Part shown: positions 34,800 through 45,170 of the stretch, one piece after another
Numbering within the stretch: position 1 is the stretch's first letter
Layout of the letters: the number at the start of each line of letters is the position of its first letter
DNA from: Hoplostethus atlanticus
Taxonomy: Eukaryota > Chordata > Actinopteri > Trachichthyiformes > Trachichthyidae
Direction: 5' to 3'
NCBI GenBank assembly: GCA_034670405.1
Contig: JAXDDX010000039.1
Coordinates: 3,562,001-3,626,000, forward strand
DNA length: 64,000 nucleotides
Translations under genes and position numbers: made by a program
The notes under the pieces: model-generated
Told to the model about the DNA's origin: nothing
What the model saw: only the letters and a program-made list of their open reading frames with translations
Databases searched by the model: none

Positions 34800-37737
34800 A
34801 TGCTGTCACTGTTTCTCATCCAGTCAAGCTCACCATCGCGGTTGTGTACCGCCCACCAGGCCCTGCTGGTGAGTTCCTGGAGGAGCTTGACACACTAGTC
34901 TCCCACTTCCCTGACGATGGCTCTGGACTCATCCTTCTCGGTGACTTCAACATCCAGACTGAGAAGCTTGACCTTCTTCTTTCGTTCCTCGCCTCCTTCG
35001 ACCTAGCCCTCTCCCCATCTCCTCCTACCCACAAGGCTGGCAACCAACTGGACCTAATCTTCACCAGACACTGTTCTACTGCCAACCTCTCCGTCACTCC
35101 TCTTCATCTCTCTGACCACTACTTCATGTCCTACACTCTCTCTCTCTCCTCTCCCCCCTCACATCCTCTCCCTACCCACACGGTTTCTTCTCGTCGCAAT
35201 CTCCGCTCGCTCTCTCCCACTGATCTTTCCTCTTCTGTTCTCTCTGCTCTCCCTGCCCCTGAATCTTTTTCTCTTCTATCCCCTGATACTGCCACTGATC
35301 TTCTTCTCTCTACTCTGTCCTCTTCTCTGGACCATCTCTGTCCCCTCACCTCCAGGCCTGCACGCCAAACTCCACCTGCCCCTTGGTTGTCGGACTCAGT
35401 GCGTACTGAGAGACGGAGCCTGAGAGTGGCTGAGCGCAAATGGAGAAATGGCAACCTCCCGGAGGACCTTCTTACCTTCCAATCTCTCCTTTCCACTTTT
35501 TCCTCCTCTCTATCTGCTGCTAAAGCTGCTTTCTTCTGCACTAAAATTCAAACTTCTGCTTCCAACCCTAAAAAACCCTTTGAAACTTTCTCTTCCCTCC
35601 TCCAACCCCCACCCCCTCCTCCCACCTCCTCCCTCCGCCCTGACGACTTCGCCAACTTCTTTGACAAGAAGGTCAACGATATCCGATCCTCCTTCCCTCA
35701 CCCCCCGGCTGGTGCCCTGCGCACCAACCACACCTATCTGCCTTCCACCCATCCCTCTCTACCACCCTCTCCACCTTTTCCCTCCCCACCTCCCTCCCTA
35801 TCCCATTTTTCTCCCCTCTCCCCAGACGAGGTCCTTCACCTGGTTACATCTAGCCCCCCCACCACATGCTCCCTTGACCCGGTCCCATCCACTCTGCTTC
35901 AGTCTACTGCACCTGAACTCCTTCCCTTCCTGACCCACCTCATCAACACGTCTCTGGTGTCTGGATGCTTTCCCTCTGCTTTCAAGACTGCCAGAGTCAC
36001 CCCCCTTCTGAAGAAACCAACACTTGACCCCTCTGAGGTCAAGAACTACAGACCGGTTTCCCTTCTACCCTTCCTATCAAAAACTCTTGAACGTGCTGTC
36101 TTCAAGCAACTGTCCTTATACCTCCACCAGAACAACCTCTTGGATCCCCACCAGTCTGGGTTCAAAGTGGGTCACTTGACCGAGACTGCCCTCCTGGCAG
36201 TGACAGAGTCGCTCCATGCCGCTAGAGCGAACTCTCTCTCCTCTGTCCTGATACTCCTGGACCTGTCTGCAGCATTTGACACGGTGAACCACCAGATCCT
36301 CCTCTCCACCCTTGAGGGGATGGGTGTCTCAGGCTCTGCACTCTCCATGTTTGCATCCTACCTAACGGATCGCTCCTACCAGGTGACGCTGAGAGGGTCT
36401 GTGTCAGAACCACGCAGGCTCACTACTGGGGTTCTGCAAGGCTCGGTTCTAGGCCCTCTCCTCTTTTCCCTCTACACAACATCTCTTGGTTCTGTTATCC
36501 ATTCACACGACTTTTCCTACCACTGCTATGCAGATGACACCCAGCTGATCCTGTCATTTCCCCCCTCTGACACACAAGTGGAGGCACGCATTGCTGCATG
36601 TCTGGCAGACATCTCGGAGTGGATGTCGATGCACCACCTGAAGCTCAACCTGGACAAAACTGAGCTGATGTTCCTCCCGGGGAAGGGCTGTCCGCACCGA
36701 GACCTGGCCATCACCATTGATAATGCTGTGGTGACGTCAACTCGGACTGCGAGGAATCTGGGTGTGACCCTGGACGACCAACTGTCATTCTCGGCAAACA
36801 TCGCATCAGTGACACGCTCCTGCAGATTCCTCCTCTACAACATCAGGAGGATTCGCCCCTTCCTCACTGACAAGGCAGCGCAGGTGCTCATCCAGGCTCT
36901 TGTCATCTCCCGCCTGGACTACTGCAACTCCCTCCTTGCTGGTGCCCCGGCGTTTGCCATCAGACCTCTGGAGCTTGTTCAGAAAGCTGCAGTTCTGGTG
37001 TTCAACCGCCCCAAGTTCTCCCATACAACTACCCTTCTCCGTTCTCTACACTGGCTCCCTGTAGCAGCTCGCATCCAGTTCAAGACCCTGGTGCTAGCCT
37101 ATAGGGCAGTGAAAGGAACAGCTCCTTCTTACCTCCAGGCTATGGTCAAGCCTTACACCCCCGCCCGACCACTTCGCTCTGCTGCCTCGAGGCGACTGGT
37201 TGCCCCGTCGCTCAGAGGGCCCTGCGGCCGATCTACACGGTCACGGCTCTTCTCTATCCTGGCCCCGCAGTGGTGGAATGAACTCCCCACTGATGTCAGG
37301 ACAGCAGAGTCGCTGCCCATCTTTCGCCGCAGGCTGAAAACCCACCTCTTCAGGAAACACTACCCTGACCCTTCCCCTTAGCCATGCCTATTTGTCGTCA
37401 ATTATGTGTCTGAGCTCTTGTTTATTGGCTCTTGTTCATTTGATACACTTATTTGTCTTAGCTCTTGCTTATTTGGTTCACTTATTTGTCTTAGCTCTTG
37501 TTTATTTGATTATCTTATTTGTCTCATTTGTTTAAGATATAGTAGGTTACTAACTTATTGCACTCTTACCTTAACACTAGTTATGCTCTTAGTTGCTTGT
37601 TTAGGAAGGAAATGCACTTACGATTTCTGGTGACTAGTAGTTTTTTTGCCTACCTATGTTGAATGCACTTATTGTAAGTCGCTTTGGATAAAAGCGTCTG
37701 CTAAATGACTGTAATGTAATGTAATGTAATGTAATGA
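34800..37737 (+). mobile_element. L2-clade LINE, 5'-truncated, long open frame
   Basis: Contains the C-terminal part of the endonuclease, the full reverse transcriptase and a 0.35-kb 3' UTR. The 3' UTR ends in a hairpin (37680-37696: stem CGCTTT/AAAGCG, loop GGATA) and TGTAATG repeats. This hairpin-plus-TGTAA tail is the 3' signature described for UnaL2-type L2 elements. The element is inserted in the ZBED hAT gene. Other copies of its tail are at 19793-20025 and 52803-52858. Confidence 0.9.
34844..37381 (+). CDS. L2 ORF2: endonuclease (partial) and reverse transcriptase
   Basis: Uninterrupted 845-codon frame; the first codon is GTG because the 5' part is missing, so this is not a true start. 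Endonuclease motifs LGDFNIQ (residues 32-38) and LSDHYF (about 90) are followed by a Ser/Pro-rich linker. RT then shows KNYRPVSLLPFLSKTLER, LLDLSAAFDTVN (motif A, Asp near 473), GVLQGSVLGPLLFSLY (motif B, with Leu where Pro is usual) and YADDTQL (562-565, catalytic). The C-terminal end has SALHWLPV-like and FSILAPQWWNELP motifs. It ends at a TAG before the 3' UTR. Intact RT motifs with no stop suggest a young insertion, but without its 5' half and promoter the copy is probably immobile. Confidence 0.88.
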   Translation: MYRPPGPAGEFLEELDTLVSHFPDDGSGLILLGDFNIQTEKLDLLLSFLASFDLALSPSPPTHKAGNQLDLIFTRHCSTANLSVTPLHLSDHYFMSYTLSLSSPPSHPLPTHTVSSRRNLRSLSPTDLSSSVLSALPAPESFSLLSPDTATDLLLSTLSSSLDHLCPLTSRPARQTPPAPWLSDSVRTERRSLRVAERKWRNGNLPEDLLTFQSLLSTFSSSLSAAKAAFFCTKIQTSASNPKKPFETFSSLLQPPPPPPTSSLRPDDFANFFDKKVNDIRSSFPHPPAGALRTNHTYLPSTHPSLPPSPPFPSPPPSLSHFSPLSPDEVLHLVTSSPPTTCSLDPVPSTLLQSTAPELLPFLTHLINTSLVSGCFPSAFKTARVTPLLKKPTLDPSEVKNYRPVSLLPFLSKTLERAVFKQLSLYLHQNNLLDPHQSGFKVGHLTETALLAVTESLHAARANSLSSVLILLDLSAAFDTVNHQILLSTLEGMGVSGSALSMFASYLTDRSYQVTLRGSVSEPRRLTTGVLQGSVLGPLLFSLYTTSLGSVIHSHDFSYHCYADDTQLILSFPPSDTQVEARIAACLADISEWMSMHHLKLNLDKTELMFLPGKGCPHRDLAITIDNAVVTSTRTARNLGVTLDDQLSFSANIASVTRSCRFLLYNIRRIRPFLTDKAAQVLIQALVISRLDYCNSLLAGAPAFAIRPLELVQKAAVLVFNRPKFSHTTTLLRSLHWLPVAARIQFKTLVLAYRAVKGTAPSYLQAMVKPYTPARPLRSAASRRLVAPSLRGPCGRSTRSRLFSILAPQWWNELPTDVRTAESLPIFRRRLKTHLFRKHYPDPSP

Positions 37738-38675
37738 TCTTGGGAAATGCTTGTCCAGCCGTCGCTGGTTAAGGCAACTTTGCTAACATCACTGAGCTCA
37801 GATATGTTAGACTTTTCCACCTTGTACCATGCTGGAATCAGTTCATTACTCAAACTATCTCTGGAGGGAGGAGTGTACTTTGAATTTAGGGCCTTGGTCA
37901 TCTCCCTGCAAATAAAAATTAAACATAACAGCAACTGTTACTGGTTGCACAAGTACCCTAACTTACCATCATCAAATGTTTTTTTTTTCCAATTTATTTA
38001 TTTTAAACCTTGCCTACCTAAATGACGGAGATTCGACAACTGAGAACGGGTGTAGCCCTTTCACCACAAATGCCGTTACCGCTCTGTGACACTCGTCAGT
38101 TTTCTCCTGGGTCATTTTCCCCGTCATTGCCAAAGAGAACGGTGTCTCACGGCTTGCTGTCCCTGGCTCTAGTGGAGGCATGACTGGAGGTGCTTGCGAG
38201 GTGCTCGCGCTGGCTGACACACTCGCACTCGGAGACCGCAAGACATCAAACACGGTACATTTTTTCAAATCAATGCCGTGCTGCCTCAAATGTTTGGTGA
38301 GATTTGACGTGCAACCTGCCTTGCAGCTAATACATTTACCACATTTACTGCACTTAGCCTTGTCGTCGCTTTCTTTTACATAATGAAGCCACACTTGTGA
38401 CCGTTTACCGCGGTCCATCTTTCACACTGCTGACATTAGCATGAACACGTTGCGTTGATGCGTCACGTAGACAGGTCCTGGTAGATTAAAAAAAAATGGC
38501 AGGTAGCCGCCACGTCCTTGCAGACATATAGCCTTTGTTTGCAATAATAAAGATTTATATCTCTTTTAGGAACCGATAAGCAGAACCGAAATTCAACTTT
38601 TTCTTTCGGGTACCCGGTACTCGGCATTCGGTTCTAATTTGGAACCGAGTTTCGGTTCCCAACCCTACTGCCAAT

Positions 38676-39409
38676 CAATAATGTAATCATGTATGCTACT
38701 TTTGAAAAGTCTGTGGGAAACTGAGGGCTGCCCTAAAATTGAGTTTAGGGCTGCAACGATTTGTCAACGTAATAGGTTATGTCGATTATGAAAATTCATA
38801 AATTACAATTTCTGTAGTTGAGGAGTTGTCACGTGGACAACACATGACCACCATCAAAACCGCTCTGTGGTGCAACGTTACTTTGGGCAATGCGCATCCA
38901 TCAAAATTTCCACCTCGCCACTGCGCTCAAAACTACTTACTCTGGAAGTCTAGGTCTTCGAAAACTGCGGCGATGTCGGCAATGCACCCTTGAAACATGG
39001 GCGTGAGTCAGAGGGGGAAACAAACCCTGTGGCACAATGAAAGTGATGGCCAGGGCGTACCAGCTGAGGGGGGAATCTTGGCCCTGCGGGTGTCGGGCAC
39101 ACCACCGCATTGAGTAATAAAACTCTGGCACTGGCCTGGGTTACCGTCATAGCAGGGCAGCTGAGCGAGCAGTCTCACTGAGGTTTTGTCCTCCAGATGG
39201 AAAGACAGGCACCGGTTGAGAAGGTGGAGCTGCCTGGGTGGACTGGGGACTCTGAAGAAGGGATCTTATCTGCCGTAGTGCCTCACAAAGTCCGGATGTT
39301 TTTGTGAAACCAAAAACAACCGGACCAAAGCTGGGCACAAACTGACAAACAAAGAACTACTAGACCAAAGCTGGGCACATACTTACAATCACAGAACTAC
39401 CAGACATAA
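38676..39409 (-). mobile_element. Gypsy gag region with a short insert
   Basis: Left part (about 38750-38950) looks like a foreign insert: gggctgcaacgatttgtcaacg with an inverted-type end is typical of small hAT elements. From 39338 leftward the minus strand reads a Pro-rich gag-like N-terminal region (GLCEALRQIRSLLQSPQSTQ). Confidence 0.5.
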
Positions 39410-39639
39410 GCTGAGAAAACTAAAGCAAACAAGAGTAACAAATGCTGACAAGAACAAACTGGTGGCTTGCAAAGTGGCTGTGTCATCCAGGTAGTAATCT
39501 CAAGACCAAGCACTGAAATGAGAACAGAGAAGGGTTTAAATAGGCTGATCCACAGGTGCACAGAATCATTGCTAATGATAATGTTCCTAGAGCTCCTCCT
39601 AGGAGGGCGGGATCCTCTACCCTGGCCACTACCCATGAC
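39410..39639 (-). mobile_element. 5' LTR fragment of Gypsy element
   Basis: Shares aaactaaagcaaacaagagtaacaaa, ctagagctcctcctaggagg and cactacccatgaca with 27840-28046. It carries about 60 bases absent from the other LTR (39460-39520). The right edge, TGTCATGG on the minus strand, is clear. Confidence 0.65.
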
Positions 39640-40182
39640 AATATAGTGTGTGTACACAATATACACGTGCTGTAGTGCACTGAACCTGCAATGAAAATAC
39701 ACACACACTACATATTCAGCATAGAAACAAGCCCACACAAGTAGGGACAGAGGGTGAATTTTGAGGACACATTCATAGATTGTTTCACATTAACACTATA
39801 CAGAGCTCCTAAAGCCCAAACTGAAACAAACAGAACGGTACCTAAACCCTTAATGGAGTTCTGCCTCTGCCTCCGTTTCCTGTGTTCTAAATTTGTTAAT
39901 CTTGTTTTGTGTTGTCAAGTCAAGTTTATTTATATAGCCCTTCATCACATATGGAAGCCCTGAAAGGCAATGAAAAAAGTAATTTCATATTGACCTGTAA
40001 TCGAGGTGCAGGCTGAACTAGTGTACTAGTCTAGTTGTCCCTAACTTCGTCAGGGCATCAGAGATGCCTATTTGAGCCACAGCAGAAATCAGCCATCTAT
40101 ACAGCAGACTAAACAATGGCTACGGCATGCACTATGGAACTTTCAAATTGGTATTATTCACAATCTAGTGGTATTGCTTTTT

Positions 40183-40365
40183 TTTTTTTTTAAAGTATAT
40201 TTTTTTGGTCTTTTATTGAGAGAGAGAGATAGTGAGGAAGGTATGGGAGAGAGAGGGGAGGACATGCAGCAAATGACCGAGAGCCGGATTCGAACCCTGG
40301 TCGGCTGCGGGAAGGACTGAGCCTTATGGTACGCGCTCTACGCGGTGAGCCACTGGTGCGCCCCA
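40183..40365 (-). mobile_element. tRNA-SINE with 14-bp target duplication
   Basis: Minus strand starts GGGGCGCACCAGTGGCTCACCG (A-box region) and has a perfect B box GGTTCGAATCC, then a GA-rich body and A-rich tail. It is flanked by TGGTATTGCTTTTT at 40169-40182 and 40366-40379. Confidence 0.88.
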
Positions 40366-40390
40366 TGGTATTGCTTTTTAACGAGCAAGG

Positions 40391-40797
40391 TGTCAGGGTT
40401 ATGGTTTGTTACTGGACCCAAAATGCACACCACGACAAGGGAGTAGGAAAAGAGGGTTTAATGAAGGAGCGGGTGACGGGATGGTGGAGGGTGAAGAGGC
40501 TGGGCTGGTTGGAGCTGGGGCAGGCAGGCAGGTGAGAGGGAAGCAGGCAGGCTGGTGGGTTGCGGCGAGGAGACACAGGAAAGAGACGTTCAGGGGATCC
40601 TGGGAGATGGGAGAATGCGGTTAGTAGAGCAGGGAAGCACACAAGGAAATAACTCAAGTACAAAAGTCAAGAGCTGCCGAGAGAGTGACTACCACTGTAG
40701 TTGGCGGAACAATCTCGCGATGAGTGGTTGAAGAGCCGGGGTATACATCCTGCAGGGCTGATGGGCTGATGGAGAACAGGTGTGGAGGGAAGGCAGA
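40391..40797 (+). mobile_element. LTR fragment (same family as 49799-52802)
   Basis: Begins TGTCAGGGTTATGG and shares gacccaaaatgca, gaggctgggctgg, gcaggcaggctggtgggttgcggc, gtagttggcggaacaatct and gaagagccggggtata with the solo LTR at 49799. Its right end is lost after ggaaggcag. Confidence 0.75.
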
Positions 40798-42180
40798 TCT
40801 GTGTGTCTAGTTCAGTTCAGTAGAATAGGTCAGTATCCATGCTCACCCTATAGTAGGGCGTATGTAATTCAGGCCATACGAGTCAGACTAGTGTAGATAG
40901 ATCTGGTAATAAAACCAGATCAGCCAGGGCCCAGCACCCACGTACCAGATTTGCCAGGGTCCAGCACCCACATCCCAGATTGGCTAGGGTCCAGCACCCA
41001 CATCCAGATCCACTTCCAGGGAGGGTCATTGTGTGCCGCAGGTGCCTGAATGGAGGAGGGAAGACACACAGCCAACACACATACAGATACACTCAACACT
41101 GATGACAGGGAGTTAGCTTCCCTGTTTGAAAGAGGGTGTTGGTTCCAGCGATGTGGAGCTCGATAGGAGAACATTCTGCTGCCTGCCGATTTCCTTTTAA
41201 TTCTTGGAACAGAAAGGTAGCCAGCATCTTGTGCGTGGGTGTACATAGAGCCCATGCAGCACTTTATAAGTTAGTAGCAGTACATTGAAATTAGATCTGG
41301 CCTGGATTGGGAGCTATAAGATATTTGTAATAAAACATTACAGTAGTCTACAGAGTCTCGATGAAACAAAAGCATGTATCAGAATTTCAGCGTCACTCTG
41401 TGTTAACATAGGGCAGACTTTTGCAATATCGCAAAGGTGGAAAAACGTTACCTATACCGTAATATTTTTGATTCACAAAAAATGAACATCATGTTTATGA
41501 ATAATTTTGCTGAGATGGATGCACTGAAAACTACTTTGAATAAATGTAGTTTGATCAACAAGCCTGTGTATTGGAGACAAAATAGGCAAAATGGTGGCAT
41601 ATTTGTGTATGTATCTCTTTACTTTGCTTTTCTATTCATTTTGCAATTTGAATATTTGAGGTGTTCAGATGTCAACAGTAACAATCAGAACCAACCATTG
41701 TGATATAAAGTTTAAGGTTCAATCGTCCATATCCTTGTATATTTTTTTGTAATATTTATTTTTCTTCTTGAGATGCGGGTGTGGTCATTTTTTGTGAGTC
41801 ACGTTTAGTGATTATTTTAATGGAAGATTTAAGGTATAGATTACGTAAATGTGCATACCCTATGATGGAGGGCACCCTGAACTAAGCATCTTGCTGTCAC
41901 TGTCTTGAGGCTTTGACAACATAAAAGAAAACATTGCTACATGTATATTCATGCCTCATAAATTTACTGTCCAACCTTTATCTGGATATTGTGGATATAA
42001 TGAGCAGAGATAACATGCCTTTTAAAATTGGCCATGGCAGTGTTGTAGTTAGTATCATTATGTTTTAAAACTAATATCACAATAATTCCAAACACAAAAT
42101 ATTGTGTTGCACATTGTTCTAGATAACAAATTATATCTTATTTATTGTCTGTGTATGCTGCTTTTAGGTTAGGTGGTCAA

Positions 42181-42715
42181 TGCCCTCCAAAATATCCTTT
42201 GGGGGAAGATATTTAAAAAATTCTAGAAATGAGCTAAATTCTGTGCTCAGGAAATTTGACTCACATATTAAACCATGAGACTGACTTTAACATAATACAT
42301 TCAGTAAATGTTGGTTTACAGTCAATAAACCTGCCTCATCTAAATATAATTTTACATTTTTACTTTGCAGTTTCCTGTCTCCGTGGGCCATATTTTCTGG
42401 CTATGTCCTAACCTATACAACTTAAAGCTGTCTAAATTTCAAACCTTGTCTGGTATTTTGGGCAGATGGTACAGCCTGACCCAATGTTGGTTTTGTTTGG
42501 GGTTCTGGCAGAGGATAGTCCTCTTAGAGGAGCCACCTGAATTGTAGCAAGGTTTAATATTATTATTATTTATTGATAAAGTTACGCTGATCAAGAATGA
42601 GGACTTTGATTATGCTGGGGCTAAACTTTAATTTCCCTCTCAACTCTCTGTAATATAAAAGAAACATGACACCGAGAGCTGTTACATGTCAAACAGCTTT
42701 TTATCTACTTTTTAT
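42181..42715 (+). repeat. Duplicate of OR upstream region, copy 1 (orphan)
   Basis: Matches 44860-45170 from tgccctccaaaatatc through ttctagaaat, aaaccatg.gactgac, cagtttcctgtctcc, caactctctgtaata and aaagaaacatgacacc to ttttatctactttttat, with about 200 extra bases at 42388-42590. No OR exon lies on its left, where the gene it would serve should be. Confidence 0.85.
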
Positions 42716-43211
42716 CAGTGTTGGGCAAGCTACTTGGAAAGTGTAGTGAGCTACGCTACCAGTTACTCTACATTAAATTAAGCTTCACTACATTGAAGCT
42801 ACCCCCCAGAGAAATGTAGCAAGCTAAGCTACAGCAACATGGCAAAAGTAGTAGTACTACATCAAAGCTATTTTTTTTTTTTACATTGAACCAACTTCAT
42901 TCCAAGTCAATGCTGATCAGTCAAACAGATAGGCAGGCAAAACTGTTCAGTTCAGTTGTTTATTAAATTAGTGTTTGAGGTCTTGGAAGTTGAGAGCAGC
43001 TTCTTCTTGGGGTTGCACAGTAAGCACCTGAACGCATCATTTTTCTCTGTTGTTTCACTTAAACTCATGTATTAGCTCGAGGTACGGCCACGGCGACTCC
43101 CTCGGGATCAATTCCTTTATGAGTAAAGGAGAAGTAGAAAGCCTGGTCAAGAAGAAAACAAAAAACAAGAAAATCTATAACTGTTTTTAACTTCATGATC
43201 TTTATCTTCTT

Positions 43212-43217
43212 TTTATT
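43212..43217 (-). terminator. Candidate poly(A) signal of OR gene
   Basis: AATAAA on the minus strand, 22-27 bases past the stop codon of the OR at 43239-44792. Confidence 0.45.
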
Positions 43218-43238
43218 GAGATGAGGAAACAGGTCTTT

Positions 43239-44792
43239 TCACTGCGTTTTCACAGCAGGCCCAGTGCTTGACTTGGTGACATTTTGTGGATGATTTCTTA
43301 TGCTCACTTTACACAAGAGGTACCTTTTCAGATATGTCCTGAAGGTCTTGTCTCGTAGGCCGTAGACAATGGGACTAACAAACCGTGGCAAGATCTGAAT
43401 AATGACATAGCAGGTGAAGCGTGTTGCCAGGTGCTGCTTGGGGAAGAAGTACAGGATGCCTTTCTCTAACATGGGCTGCACATAAGTGAGCATACATAAC
43501 AGCAGCTGAAAACCATGGAGGAGGATAGTGTTCCTGGCTTTCTTAACATCTGTGGTAGCCTCCTTGGCAGCAAACAGAATCCTGAAGTAAGTGTAGAAGA
43601 GGGTGAGCCAAACCAAGACAAGAAAAACTATATGGGATGCATCCCTCTTCTTAAGGCTGTAGGTGCTTCTGAACACGTAATCCCTGGCACAGAACACTCT
43701 GGAATGGAAGAACTGCAGAGGTTCTGTGGCCAGGAGGATGAACACATCTGGTAGGATAGAGACCGCACTTGTCACCCAGATCAAACCAATCAGTACATAG
43801 GTTTTCTTGATAGTACAGATCTGGCCATGGCGGAGGGGGATGCAGATTGCAATGTAGCACTCAACTGCCATACCAGCCAAATTTAGTGGAGTGTTGAAGG
43901 AAGTGAGGACAGTAATAATCAGCAGGAAAATGCAGAATGACACATTGATGGTGTACAGGGCATAGCTGATGACGTGGAGAAAGCCTGAGAGGGCCAGCTG
44001 CATTATGTCATTCATCACCAGGTGGATGAACAGAATGTAACGAGGGTTCACATTGAAGATCTGGAGGATAAGGTTGGTGAAGACAATAGAATCAAAAGGA
44101 ATATAACTGAATGAACCTACAATTTGAAGAAATGCTTTTTGAATCTGGTACCCAAATCAAGTAAATTTATGAGTCAACGGTTAGGATCCCTTGTACTACT
44201 CAACTATTAGACTAACTTCCCTATGACAGAATTTGCAGTCCCTCCCTATTGTAGTTTGGGCCATATAGAGCTCAAGTCCTTCATATGTCCATATCTTGAG
44301 TTTGAGTAATTCAGCTTTCTATTCTCACTATTTCATAGCAGTCCTTTACTTCAAATACTCCTTGTGTCCTTCATAACCCCTGCTTATCTGATATATTGAA
44401 ATGGGGAACAGGTTGTCCCAGACCACAGTCTAGGAAACGTGTATTAAAAGAAATACATATATTTCATTCCCTCATTTGAAAATGAATGTGTTTAAATTCT
44501 TCATCATAAAGTATCAAGAGAATGTAAAGTGGTTTCAAATTTGTTGTGTTAGAATATCCCTGTGGTATTATTTCATAGTCCCCTGTATATCTCACTTTTC
44601 TTTCTTAAAGAGAAAGATAAATAGCAGATTTCTGACCTGGTGTTTTCTGAAGGTGTGGACCAGGGTACCATTGATGTAGTTAATGGAGATGCAGAGAGCC
44701 ACGACAATCACATTCTTGGTTACAGCTGTGGTGAAAGTGTCCCGGTAATTCTCAAGTGAGGTCACATTACCACCAACAGATGAAAAATTCAT
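43239..44792 (-). CDS. Odorant receptor 131-2-like, two exons
   Basis: Predicted 325-residue OR. Exon 1 is 44792-44637 (MNFSSVGGN..., 52 codons, donor CACCAG|GTCAGA) and exon 2 is 44060-43239 (acceptor ATCCTCCAG, IFNVNPRYIL...). The intron is 576 bp, phase 0. Features: N-glycosylation sites in the first 15 residues, TM1 NVIVVALCISINYING, TM2 YILFIHLVMNDIMQL, conserved Cys near residue 95, TM3 end MAVECYIAI (Cys120 in place of the DRY Arg), KKARNTILLHGFQ before TM6, TM7 SPIVYGLRD, and a hydrophilic tail. Closest in the window to the 60256-61301 gene. No break seen; likely a working chemoreceptor. Its upstream flank is duplicated downstream of the gene. Confidence 0.9.
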
Positions 44793-44859
44793 GTCTCAAA
44801 TGGCAGGATCCTCCAAATCTGTTGCAACATTGAGAGAGAAATACTCATAGATTATGTAT

Positions 44860-45170
44860 TGCCCTCCAAAATATCTACTTTGAAAAAGATTTACCAAAGA
44901 ATTCTAGAAATAAGCTAAATTATGTGCTCAGAAACTTTGACTGTAACATCAAACCATGTGACTGACTTTTATATAGTACATCTAAAGCTAATTTAACATT
45001 TTTACTCTTCAGTTTCCTGTCTCCTTAATCCTTGCGCTCAAGGATGAGGACTTCATTGATCTTGCAGGGGCTAAGCTCTAATTTCCCCCTCAACTCTCTG
45101 TAATACAAAAGAAACATGACACCAAGAGCTGTTACATGGCAAACTGCATTTTATCTACTTTTTATAGTTC
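44860..45170 (+). repeat. Duplicate of OR upstream region, copy 2
   Basis: Lies 68 bp upstream of the start codon of the 43239-44792 OR gene, so it probably includes its promoter; partner at 42181-42715. Confidence 0.8.

Larger units (their letters stand above)
32960..38418 (-). pseudogene. ZBED-like hAT transposase, interrupted
   Basis: Exon 1 is 38418-38019: BED zinc finger CSKCGKCIS...HLRQH, then a Ser/Ala linker, donor TTTAG|GTAGG. Exon 2 starts at 37905 (acceptor TTTGCAG) with REMTKALNSKYTPPSRDSLS and SDGWTSISQDHY; there the LINE inserts. Coding resumes at about 34775 (TVTAHYAIEGKM) and runs to 34416 with VAVTVDNG (catalytic Asp) and CFAHTLNLAAQ. A 476-bp intron (34415-33940) joins QQVL to NLPQHSLILDVRTRWN. 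The last exon ends with an acidic linker and the dimerisation block ASSTPSERVFSTAGN. Apart from the LINE, the frame is largely open, so the element was probably recent when hit; a small break lies near 34608. Confidence 0.85.
32687..38667 (-). mobile_element. hAT transposon (ZBED-type), split by an L2 LINE
   Basis: Ends TAGGGTTGGGTATCG (left) and TAGGGTTGGGAACCG (right, reverse complemented), flanked by a perfect 8-bp duplication CTGCCAAT (32679-32686 and 38668-38675). It carries a BED-finger transposase gene on the minus strand with at least two introns and was inserted into the Gypsy gag region. An L2 LINE (about 34800-37737) interrupts it. Confidence 0.9.
39915..41255 (-). mobile_element. 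LINE 3' end with 30-bp repeats, carrying two insertions
   Basis: On the minus strand: a LINE C-terminal coding stretch (GYLSVPRIKRKSAGSRMFSY, 41240-41150), a 3' UTR with three 30-bp units (40921-41010), and a tail ending ggctatataaataaacttgacttga. It is interrupted by a SINE (40183-40365) and an LTR fragment (40391-40797). Same LINE family as 13990-14440. Confidence 0.7.
41256..43238. other. Intergenic, with OR-promoter-like duplicate
   Basis: 41256-42180 shows nothing firm. 42181-42715 duplicates the upstream flank of the next OR gene. 42716-42895 has a ttgggcaagctacttggaaa repeat motif common in fish DNA transposons. Confidence 0.5.

Noticed and set aside
35448..35933. 161-codon plus-strand ORF
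   Set aside because: Overlaps the L2 RT linker in another frame; Pro/Leu/Ser-rich shadow of the C-rich coding strand.
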